IMG/VR virus record: IMGVR_UViG_3300025616_000288
Location: 1 to 21,825 of that record
Origin: a virus
Strand: one strand, 5' to 3'
Length of the DNA: 21,825 bases
The notes under the pieces are model-generated. The model did not search any database. It was not told the origin of the DNA and was given only the letters and a program-made list of their open reading frames with translations. Position numbers and translations under genes: made by a program. Positions 1-12,100 of the stretch are shown here, piece after piece (the first letter of the stretch is position 1; each line of letters begins with the position of its first letter).

Positions 1-140
1 GTGTTAGATGCCGCACCAATTAATGTAAAATCAGTAGTACCTATTGATATAATCTCATACTGGTAAGTAAGAACAAAGTCGCCGGCAGATGTTATAGCTG
101 CTTTAAATATTATATCTTGTCCTGGTGTTAGTCCACTAGT
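1..140 (-). repeat. GTTDFTLIGA motif, copy 3 (cut by the window edge)
   Basis: The last visible residues read TYQYEIISIGTTDFTLIGAA then SN, at which point the window ends. The wording is almost identical to copy 1, so the protein very probably continues with the GLVF.ATG.GTGTGTA half of the motif and further domains. Confidence 0.7.
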
Positions 141-3100
141 AGAATTACATATTACTGAATCGCTGGCAGCTATTGTTCCAGAAACTGTGATTGCTGCTGG
201 GTTACTAATAGAATTGTCAATGCCAACAATGTTGGCCACTGTTAATCCACGCACAACGCTAGTCATTGCGCCGCTAGCGGTAGTAACTTCTAATGGAAGA
301 CCACCTACTTGACTTGAGATAACAAAGTCAGTAGAATTCAATATTTCTGTTATATAATATGTTTGTCCAGCAACTATTCCACCTATTACATTTTCAAATA
401 CAATAGCACTATTAACAATTAAACTACTAGTTGATCCAGAAGCCAATGTCAAATAATTTAATGTTTGGTCATATAAAACTACTGCAGGACTATCTTCATC
501 AAATGTTGCAACAGTTGGGGTATCTTGGTCAAAACTACTTACTAAATGAGTGGTGTTACTAATAGTAATACTTGCAGTGCCTTCACCAGAACCAGTAATA
601 TTATATTGCGTATTAAAATATTGACGCTCAGTTAAGTTATATGTAGTTACTGCAATAGCATCACCATTTGCTGGCGGGCTATTGAATAGAATTGTATTAG
701 TTACGTCACTTATGGTATATGCCGAATAATTTTGTCTAACCCCATTAATTTCTACAATAGCATTAGTTGGATTATCTCCACTAGTATAGTTTGTTAATGT
801 AAATGACGATGCTGCTCCATTACCCGTAAATGTTTGTATTGTTGGTAATGTATATCCATATTGTATCGGTAGTGTTTCACCCATCAACGTATAGGCCAAA
901 TAATCAACTGAATTGTCATAGGATGCTGAAAGTAATATTGATGCAGTAATTCCGTTAGATGCTAATCCAATTGCATAATCATTAGTAATAAACATTGCTC
1001 CGCCGGTGGCGTCAGTTAATTCTACTGTATCTCCACCTTGTGTCTCAGATATAGTAAATTCATTAGGATCATATATTGTTTTTACATAATATACCTGATG
1101 TGGTACAATTACATCACCAAATATAGTATTACTGAATGCAATTGGTTGATTTGGAACCATCGTTCCGGTTGAATTGGTTGTTATAGTATTAATTACTGCT
1201 TTTGTTCTAGTAACTACATTGGTGGTACCAAGTATTAAAGGTGAACCGTTGTAATACATTGCAGGGGGAGTCCATGCTACACCTGATCCAACTTCTATAA
1301 TAGCAGTCATGTAACCAGTGTCATCTGATAATGCAAACGTTTCACCATTAACCGCTAATGATATAGTAATTCTTTTTGTTGAACCACTGATAGATTTTAC
1401 ATAATAAACTTGATCTTCTACAATGTTACCAAAAACAGCGCCACTAAATGTGATAGGACTATTCAATATAAAATTCTTTACACTGTCACATGTAATAGCG
1501 TCTGTGGTTGAATTAGTTGAAACTGCAATAGCTTGTAAGGGTTCAGTAGTTGGTCTAATTAGCCCCGATCCTTGAAAGATGCTTGCTGTATAATTTGCAT
1601 CCACATATATCTCTTGGAATCCTGTTGTTGAATTTATTCTAATTGGATCAGTTTGTGTGTTAGATTTTACTAACTGGTCGCCGTTACCAACTTCATATAT
1701 ATCAATACGTAATGTGTCTGTCCCCGGAGAGATAAAATTCAACGGAGTAGTTAGTGTTACTACTTTGTTAATCCAATCTACAGTATATCCTGAACCATCA
1801 TATATAGTAGTGCTTAACCCAGTAGCATAATCAATTACAAATACACTTATCTGAGTAGGTATAATTGTTGCGTTATCAAAACTATATTCAGTCTGCTCGC
1901 CGGCTGTTGGGGTCAATTCTAAAGAAACTACATTATACCCAACATGTTGGTATATGGTTTCATCCCAATTTGTACCCGGGCGAGTGTTAGTAATCATAGT
2001 AATAGTATCAGTAACTACGCCCGGAACCATTTCTTCTGGACCATAACCAGCAGTGAATGTATCACCTTGAACATCATACACAGATTCTGGTGTTACAAAA
2101 TTAGATGTTGATGTCCAGGTTGTTAAATTACTACTTTGTAATACAGTATTGTTTAACCCAACAATAACATATTCGCCGCTGTCATCGTTATAAACAGTAC
2201 TTTCTAATGTTTTAACAGTGCCTGATGTACGGGCAGTCCAAGTAATACCAAATATATCAGAAGTTAAAATAACTCCATTATCACCTACTGCAACAAACAC
2301 ACTATTAATACTATCCCAAATGATATTATTTAAGTTATCCGTAACACCAGATGCTTGTGCAAACCATGTATTAGTATTTGTACTTGTATAGATGATACCG
2401 TTATCACCAACTGCTGCTATTGTTTGACCGTTACTTGCAATTGAATTAAATCCGTATACAGTAGCAGTAAAGTTTACTTGAGTCCAATTATACCCATCAC
2501 GGCTAGTATATATTAATGCTACATTAACTAAATTAGATCCCGACGTTGTTTGTCCTAGACCAACTGCGACAAATCCAGAATATCCAGTTGTACTTGCATA
2601 GGTAACACCATTGAGTATATTACTTACTGCAACTGGATTGCCGTTAAATGTAGTTGTAGTTGGTAATCTATATGTTTCTTCCCAAACAGACAAATCTAAA
2701 GCAGATGTAATAATGCTATTACCTACCGCAACATAAACTACGTTGAATGCAACACTATTTAATGACAACGGTATTATTGTGCTTGTTAGACCCAATGGGG
2801 TATATGTAGTAATTGTGCTCCAATTAAATCCATCTGAACTTGTCAATACAGGAGTTGCACTATTATTACAGGTTATGACATACTTTGTTCCAGTATACAA
2901 CATATCAGTAATATTGATAGTTGAGTTTGATAACTGTGCAATGGCCCAAGTTTCACTGTCTGAACTTGCATTGATTGAGGAATAATCACTGGTATCTGCT
3001 GCGCTTAGATAAGTTAGCCCATTCCAAACAATAGCCTTTAAATCTAATCCAGTAGCATAGAATGGTCTATCAGTTAGTATAGTATCAAGGGTAAACTCAT

Positions 3101-6100
3101 CCGCCGGGGCAAATGGATTACCTAAGTAAGTTGAGTTAGGATAAGTTATCCCGTTAACTAATTGAGTTAAATCCACACCCGGCATGTTAACCGTCGGTTG
3201 ATAGTATCCTGTTATTCTATCTAACGCATTTAATTTATAACTTCCTGCATCTAATAATTCCCACTTACCAAAAATGAAGTCAGGATCATTGTTGCTGACA
3301 ATACATTGATATAAGCGATTGTTGTATTTTACAATGCTAGAATTAAAGAAGAATGGTTCTGGCAACAATGCATAATCACCTTGCTTAGCCATATTAAAAC
3401 TTAATTCAGTAAGAGTACCACTATAAACCGTGAATGCACTACCGTTTGGCGTTTCACTAATAGTAAGAGCAGGTAGAGTTTTAATATAATATGTTTGTCC
3501 CAATACAATGTTACCTGTTACAGTACCGGTGAATACAACAGGATCATATAAAGCAAATTCACTAACATTATTAACAGTAACAGCAGTACCCGAAAGACCA
3601 GTGACTGTGGTTGATGTTGCTCCCGTGTATGGGAAATTTAATCCACTAACTGCTACGGTTAAATTAGAATTTTCATATAATTCTAATTGATTTTCAGAAT
3701 AGACTTTAACATAGTACTGTTCAGTTATCCCAGCTGGTGTTCCACTCGCAATTGTTGTTGCTATCCCGCCTGTTGAATCTATGGTTAATACTTGTAATGT
3801 TAAATTATTAGTCGGAGTAGTTCCACCTACGCTAAGTCCTGGTATAGTTATAAGATTTGTTACCGCATATCCACTTCCAGCAGTTTTTACTGTAGCTGAG
3901 TATCCACCCAATAAATAACTTACATTAAACGTTGGGGTAGTACCAACTGCTTGAGTTAATGTTACTAGTCCGGTTGCAGCAGATAATGTATCTGCTACTG
4001 TTACGTATGCTTCGCCGGTGCCAATCATTGTTCCGCTGTCAGCGGTAACAGTAAATACACTTCCTCCGGCTGACTCCGATATTGTAAAGTCTGTAGAGTT
4101 GGATATTGTTTTTACATAATATACAATGCCTAATTCTACTCCACCTAGTGAAGTGCCACTAAAGTACAATGGCATGCCTGAATATAATACATTAGTAGCA
4201 GCACATCTAAGTTTATTCCCCGCAAGAGTAGAGGTAACTGTAATTGAAGTTGTGTCCGCGCCGGTGACAGTGTATGGACCGCCGGATGTTGTTAACCCAC
4301 CAATATTAGTACCAACGTTAAATTGCATGTTAGTGTAGATATTAGTAACTCCACCGCTTTGTGTTGTTAAACATACTCGGTTAACTGTAGCTAGTGTTGC
4401 AGTAATATCTCTTTCTATTAGATTAGAAACAGTTCCTGACACCGCAGTTTTTTCGCCGGACGTTTTGTACAATGTAAATTGTTGACCATTAATTTGACCT
4501 GGGCTTACTGGTAGTCCCATATTCAATGTCATTGACCCAGTGCCTGTAGTTAATTTTACTGTGCCAGCTTGACTTGTAACTGTACATGAACCAGTCTGTG
4601 TAGTTAATGTAAACAGATTTCCATTAATTGAAGTAGAGATAGAAAAAGTTGTCCCTGATAATACTTCTCTTACGTAGTAAGTAGTTCCTGCAACTATATT
4701 ACCAAACGTTGCTCCTGTGAATATGATTGGTGTATTAACCAATAATCCATCTGTGCTATCAGATGTAACATATCCTGAGTTATTTGTTGCGGTTACTATT
4801 GCAGTCACTGGAGTATTACTTGTAGACATTGTGAAATGCTCTAAGTCAATAACTGTCGTTACATAATAATTGTCGTTTTCTATGACACCGCCAAAAACAT
4901 TTCCGGTAAAGAATATAGGAAGTCCGGGATAGAATGCATTTGTTCCATCTTCACCAGTGATATTTAACGGGACAGTAATTGCATTAGTAGCAGTGGTAGT
5001 TGCTGTTACTGTTCTAATGCCATCGTAGTTAACTGTCATTATTGCAGTGTTATTCAACTGTCCTACATATAAAGTAAGACCTGCTGTGCCAACAGTTGCA
5101 GTATTCATCACCACGGTATTACCTGGGACAGGGACTCCATTTGTGTCAACTGTTGTACACATAGTAAAGCCAGTATCTTCTAAAAATCTAGCATCAGATG
5201 CTGTGCCCGAACCAGACCCTACCCCAGTTGCAGTAAAAACAACACCCGCTGTATTAGAACTAGCACCTATTGCCACAAAATTAGTATTGCCCACTGAGAC
5301 AATCGTATAAACAATTCCAGTAACAAAAGAACCCGCATTTATTAGTTTAGGCAATTTAACCAATGATTCTACATAATATATTGTAGTAGAGGGAGGAGTA
5401 ACATTATCAGGAGTTGAAGGAACTATTGGACTACCTGAAGGAACACCACTTCCTACAAACTTAACTGGCATTCCAATGTAGAAACCTAATGTTGACCCTA
5501 ATAATAAATCAACAGATGAACCACCTGTACTTGGGTTAATTCTTATTGCATTAGGGTAAGATGTTGCAGGGCCATATGTTTGAATTGTATTTCTAGTACG
5601 TGATGACCAGGTTAGTGTTTGGTTATTTTCTACATCCAATATTGAAAAAATAACACCCTTATTACTAGCTAGCATTGTACTCACTGGGGGAGATGCATTA
5701 GCTTGATCATACGGTAATAAAATAGATGACGATGCAGCATTTATGCTATCATTATATGATCCAGCATAAAATGAACCATAAAATCCAGACGGAACCCAAT
5801 CAATTACTTGAGTAGTATATGATGTTCTATCATAGCGTAATTTTATAGTGTTTTCTCTAGTTGGGGTAGAAGTAGTAATGCAAGATGCGATTGCACTTAC
5901 ATTAAGTTTCTGTATTCCAGATCCTACGCTAGTCAATAGTACTCTATCATGGTCATTTAACAATGTAACATATGTAGTGTACAATGCAATTATAGTTGAT
6001 GGTGACGTTTCTAGCACACCTACATAATATTTTTGTCCAGCAATTAATCCACCAACACCAGTAGAACCTGCAGCCGGATAATATATTACTGTATCACCAG

Positions 6101-9100
6101 TCTGCAATAATGGAGCATCTAAATTAATTGTATTATTAAGTATATCAACACTAGCCCCGTCAAATGTTACTACAAACGCAGGATCAATTTTTATTGTTGG
6201 TAAAACTGCATATCCTTCGCCTGGGTTTATGACAGTAACTCCTATAACAGAATCCAATGCCATAATAGGTTGTAATTGTGCCGCTACTCTTGGTGCAGGA
6301 TATATAGTAGTATCAATGTATGCGGTGACCCTAGGGGGCTCGGTATACCCTCTTCCAGAATCTAATACTATAACCGCAGGCAAGTCAATAAAGATTTGTT
6401 CTCCGGGAATATGTTGTTCTATTGTAGTACTTCTGGCGCCCCTAGCTAATCCCAACAATTGATTAGTAGATAAATCTCTTGAACTATAAGATATGATTTC
6501 ACTACCAATTAGTATTTCTCCTGTTACAGGGAAACCAGAGACATTATCTACATACAATGAATTAGAACTCAATGACATGTATGATGCTAACTTAGTAATA
6601 GGGTAGTTAGTTTCCCCTACTATTTTATTTTCTATTCTGTAACCAATGCTCAATCCGTAATTATTAAACCATTGAGTGTATGGTGCAGTTTGCCAGATTG
6701 GATCAGTGGGCAAGTATTGATTGTCGCCGCTTGGGCTATTATACACTAATTCCGGTGATATAAATTGTTGTAATGAAGAATTATATTCTGATGGTACATC
6801 AAAATCAGTAATGTCTCCTTCAAATACATCAGTACGAGTATACTTAAATAAGAATTCTTTAATCACTACGTGATATGGTTTAACTTCATTCAAGTATCCT
6901 TCTAAGAACAATTGATTGTCCGAACGAAATACTTCTAATGGCAACAATTCTCTAATTGTGTGGGAAACATCCATTAATGACGTTTTGTTTAGCCATGGTA
7001 AGTAATTTTGATTTTCAACTGTTTCACTTTGAATATATTCAAATAATAATATTAAACTTTCATTTCTATAGATTAATAATTCGTTAGTATAAATTTCTTC
7101 ATTCAATGAACGAACTATATTTCTTGTTTCTTCACTTGGATATTCATCGTATGGAGTGGTGTCAAAAAAGTTATTACCAAATCCTAATCTAGCACTTGCA
7201 TAATCCCAAAGATAGCTACTGAACTCTATTGTACCGTTTGTTAATCCAATGCGTGTCCAATTACCATCAACGTTGCGTACATATGTTTCACTATTGCCTG
7301 CACTGTTTGATGCAACGGTTACAATAGTTCCAGCCGGAACAGTTAAAGTAGACAAGTCGGCATAGATAGGAACTTGCAATGATGATTTAGTATTGTCATT
7401 ATAACCAGTAGCCCACCAATTTATATAATTCCAATAATTTTTAGTGTCATATTTTTTACCAGGTAAGAATGTTAATGTTGTTGCAGTGCCTGTGCCTGTT
7501 CCACTACCCGTAGCAACAAATACTAAACCTACTGTATTTGACGCGGCGCCTATTAAAGTAAAATCAGTTGTTCCTAATGTGGTAATTGTATATTCAGTAT
7601 TAATAACAAAATTACCCGCTGCTATAGTAGCATATAGTGTGGGATTTGCTGCATTCAATAATACAGCATTTCTTATTTCAGTTATAGGATACTGTGCTAA
7701 TACTTGGTTAGCAAATTGTAAATAATTCTTTAGCGCCCCAAATCTATTGTAGAAGAAACCTTGTCTTGGGGTTGCTAACACACCAGTTTGAACTAGTTTT
7801 GGCAACAATGGGTTAGGAACAACTGCACCATAATTGTCAACACCGCACATACTGTCTAGCATTCTATTGTATAGTCCGGCTGGTTCTCTTATTCCTACTG
7901 CGCCATGATATTGATATGCTGCGCCGGTGCCTGGAAGACCCGGCAAGAAGTCATCAGCATAATCTGCTCTAATTAAACTATACTGATTATGCACTACGTC
8001 ATCGTTTGTTCCAGTTTGGTATCCAATATGCAATGTTGTATCGTTTGCATTTATATAAGAAGAACAATTATACAAACCAAATACATTTGGTAACAACGGT
8101 GCAAGATAACTGATACCGGTACCCACTGGATTAGCAATATATAATTGTAACGTGCTGTCCGCTAGAGTTTTATCTCTTTTCTCAACTATAACATTAGTAT
8201 TTCTTGCCCAGAAATAATATACAGGCACTACTAACCCCTCAGCATTAATTACGCCATGTACGCTGTAATTGTTACTGTACGGGATACCGGGTCCAGGATA
8301 TTGCCCTGGAGGAACATTACTAGTAACCCAAGTATAAACAGACACATTACTTCCCGGGAACACTCTGCCCCACCATTGGCTATTGTATGTTACATCATTT
8401 TGATGATAATTCATAAAACGAGTGTTGGTGGTGTCAAACCAAATTGTACCTAATTTTTCTGATCCCCAAACTACATTACCTTGAGTATAGCTTGGATCAT
8501 TATATCCAGCTGGATCAACATTGGAAATAACATCTATGTTCTGTTGAACTGCACCTAATAGTTTGCCTTGCCATGGATCAAAATAATCTAAGTTTTCTAA
8601 GGTTTCATTTGTGCTTGCACTATACAATTGCATTGGGCCCAAACTATTAACATCAACAATAGCACTTGTACTTCTATATACTGACCAATCAGGCTCACTA
8701 CTTAAACTTACATATGTTACCACTTGTCCATTAGTGTCGTTAGCCATTTGGGTTGGAGCAAAGTTAGGGGTTCCCACTGTAACACGATTGCTGTTGAAAT
8801 CTAATGCAGTACCATAGTATGGCTGTGAACCATAATCTAAATCATGTGCATTTGTGCTTTGTGCATATACAAATTTGCCAGGTGCAGATAAACTTTCATT
8901 ATATGTAGATAAGTAATCAAACATATATACTGCGCCTGCATTACGGAAAGTATCGACCCATTGTGTTGCGTTGTTGTCAAATACTGTATCATTGTCTAAC
9001 TCATCATCTGTGAAGTCGAACGTAGTAGCAGCAAATCTTGCTCCAACTGGTGCGCTTGCTATAAATGAACCTGAATTAGATTTATCAAATTTTATTGTTG

Positions 9101-12100
9101 TACCAAATTGTGTTCTACCAGTTGGATGTGGGCAAGTTATTACTTGCGTCTCGGTAAAGACAGTTATACCCATCTCTGCAAATGCTACTGTTTCTGTCGC
9201 AGTTAATGATAATTTATTATTTGGGGTGCTTAAATCAACATTGATTAATTTTATAATTAATTTGCCGTCTAAACTAGTTGCACTAATATTAGTAATGTTT
9301 GCTAAATTAATGGTGCTAGCTGCGGAAACTGCATCACCGGCTGGTAGTGTAACGCTATAACCATTTAATAAAATTGTTCTATCTGTAGTTATATTACAAT
9401 CTACAGTTCCAATAATTATGCCATAGCTTTCTCCACCGTTTGTAAATCTGTGTACTGCGCCTTCATAATTCTTACTGTTCAATTCAAACGGTGCACCAAT
9501 TAATATTTCATTTGCAAACTTATTAGTATCTACACTTGTTCCAAATTCAACACCAATTGCTGGAGTTTGGCCATTGTCTAACGTTTGTGCTAATACAAAA
9601 TTCATTCCACTTACATTAATTATGTCACCTGCATTTATTATTGAAGTGGCATAGTTGTAAAGGTATAAAGTAGAATCTATAACAGCATAGTTGCTATTAT
9701 CAATTAGTGTTCCGTTAACAGAAACAAACAACGGCATTGTTTGTACTGTAACTGACATACTGCCTGAACTAGTTACTAAATCAACCGGAGTTAAATCAGT
9801 TAATGTTTTAGCAATTCTAAATGTAGTAGCAGTTGGTTTATCAAATACGTAATATACTGTGTTTGCTTGAATGGCACCAGATGATAATAATGTTCCAGAG
9901 AATACTACAGGATCACCAATATTAAATCCAGAACTACTACCAACCGTGATTCTATCAGTGGATGCTGCTGTCGCAGTTGCTGTTTGTGAATCAGTAGTTG
10001 GGGTCCATGCTAATTGAAACTGTAACGGGATATAAGATTGTCCAGAGTTTTGTGCTTCAAAGTTTTGAACTGTTCTATCAAATACGTAAGTATAACCATA
10101 ATTCTCAGTTGCACTATCATAATTTTGATATGGTGCTCCAACAACTACAGTATCACCATAATAATCAGTAGATATTGAGTAACCAAACTGATCTCCGGCG
10201 GAAGTTAAACTCAATGCATCACCATCAATGATGTATGCCGGCTCATATAAATCAGTAACTGCCGACTTGAAATAAACATGAACACTATCGTTATCAATGT
10301 CAGATATGTACAACCAATTCTTATCACCTGACAATGTAGTAGAACTACCCCAGTTTGTAACTCCTACCGGAGCAGAAATGGTTTGATATAAATCAACACG
10401 GTTAACTAACAATGTAGTAATCAATTGATACACATAAACATTTTTAGCACTAGTTGGCTCTGATATAATAAAGAAATCATCTGTATATGAAATAGTAGAA
10501 CCAAACGATGCGCCATGACTAATGGTTTGATTTAATTCATACGAATCAGTAAAAGTATTATATTTGTATCTGTAAACTTCACCTGCATCAGCATCACCAA
10601 TTAGATAGCCCATATCAGTTGTATATGCTACTGCGCTACCAAATGATTGGCTGTTTGCTCTTAGTATTTCTTTATCATACTGATAGTTTAAACTCTTACG
10701 GAATACTGCCCAGCTACCGTCATTATTTGTATCTACCCAAACTTTAAGTTTGTTAAATTCGTTGTCTAATAATGGCAAGTCACCAATTTCAGGTGCAGTT
10801 GCTACACGTTGGTTTTGCATTCTAAAGCCAATACCCAATCCAGTGATACTAGTTATTTGAGTAGGTAATGCTAGATTGATAATAACATTAAACGGATCTA
10901 CTACTGCTGCCACAAGATAATAATTATTAATATTGATATTAAAATTAACAATAGCAAACAAATCATAACGACTTAGTTTATGTGCCTGGTTAAAAGTTAT
11001 AGTTACCGTGCCATTTAAATTATTTCTAGCAGCAATAACTCCTCCCAAACTAGCCGGAGTAAATACTTTCCATTCTGATAGATAATTTGCTACCCATGTA
11101 TAATCACGTACATAAAATTGATTGATAGGGATAACAGTACCAGTTGAATTTATACCAGATGATAGCCCTGAATAAAAATAACTTGCCATCTTAACATCGT
11201 TAAAATTAACATACCCGGCAGTAGGTAATAAGGTAGATGGTTGAGTAGGTGAAATAGTAGGCAATACTTCAGCATTAGTTATTGGTCTACCGTAATTAGT
11301 AATTTGATATACAGGTACTTCTTGTTGTACACCATAAATAGATGCGCCATTGGTTAGACCAACTATAGTTGGGTTTCCGGTTAGTATACTTTCTTTTAAC
11401 TGAAATTCAACGAAATTATCATTTAGTACGCCACCAAACTCACCTGACTTGATAGCCCAATTTTCGTAAAGATCGTAATCAATTCCGCCTTGGGCCAGTG
11501 TTGCTCCTTTAAATGCACTTGCAGCATTTTTGGTACCTTTTTCTTTAATTAAATTTTGATATACATTAACTTGAGTTATATCGGTAAGATCGGCTAATGC
11601 CATATAATCTCTTGGACGATATCCAATTAAGCCAAAACTTAATAAATCTGCATCATTTTCTAAATTTGCATTATTTACATCATAGTATAATGTACTTTCA
11701 TATGAACGTGTTTGACTATTAGGCAATAAACCTTTTTGTATTTGATTGTAATCGGTTTGTTTCCAATCACGTTCATCAAATATTTCTTTTGCTTGAATAA
11801 TAGTTAATGCTGTCCAATATTTGTTTTTGTATTTTACTATTGAACCCTTAGTATATTTTATTTCTCTTGTCCATTCAGCAATATTATCTTGGTTTAAGAT
11901 AAACCCATACGCATCTAGTGTGCCGTTCCAATCAGCAGTTTTTGTTCCTCGAACATAAATTCTATTTTGACGTAACCCGGTAACTAAGTTATAGATAATA
12001 TCATTAAATAATGTTACATTATCAAATACAATTCCATGCTCGATATTACTGATATTGAATTGTCCGTACGCAATAGTATCACCAACGTTCATTGGAGTAG

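Larger units (their letters stand above)
8706..10645 (-). other. Seven-bladed FG-GAP (integrin-alpha-like) beta-propeller
   Basis: Residues about 2411-3057. Seven FG-GAP style repeats are visible, each with an F/Y/W-G start, a central hydrophobic strand often followed by G-x-P, and a closing G-x-V-Y-x-Y/F strand. The starts are at plus positions 10641 (FGSAVAY...GEVYRY), 10503 (FGSTISY...NVYVY), 10350 (WGSSTTLSG...SVHVYF), 10185 (FGYSIS...VVVGAPY...GYTYVF), 9543 (FGTSVD...ILIGAPF...GAVHRF), 9105 (FGTTIKFD...FIASAP...GAVYMF) and 8814 (YGTALDF...VTVGTPN...GQVVTYV). Acidic loops such as DADAG and DIDND resemble the calcium loops of the family. Repeats 4-5 and 5-6 are spread apart by inserted domains. 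FG-GAP propellers bind proteins or glycans; the ligand here is unknown. Confidence 0.8.

Noticed and set aside
2100-3075. Active sialidase
   Set aside because: Asp-box repeats are present, but the arginine triad and catalytic Asp and Tyr/Glu cannot be placed; repeats alone do not imply the enzyme.
264-6130. Recurring tttacataatatac-like DNA strings that look like a DNA repeat array
   Set aside because: They are the codons for YYVK in the protein repeats. Spacing is irregular, flanking DNA is diverged, and there is no repeat-spacer pattern, so it is not CRISPR or a binding-site array.
8971-9360. Plus-strand open frame of 129 codons
   Set aside because: It lies wholly antisense to the FG-GAP region of the giant protein, where the minus frame has clear domain repeats. 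It has no recognisable motif and is a shadow.
8706-10645. Recent transfer of a eukaryotic integrin gene
   Set aside because: FG-GAP repeats are common in bacteria and phages, and codon and base use do not differ by eye from the flanking sequence.
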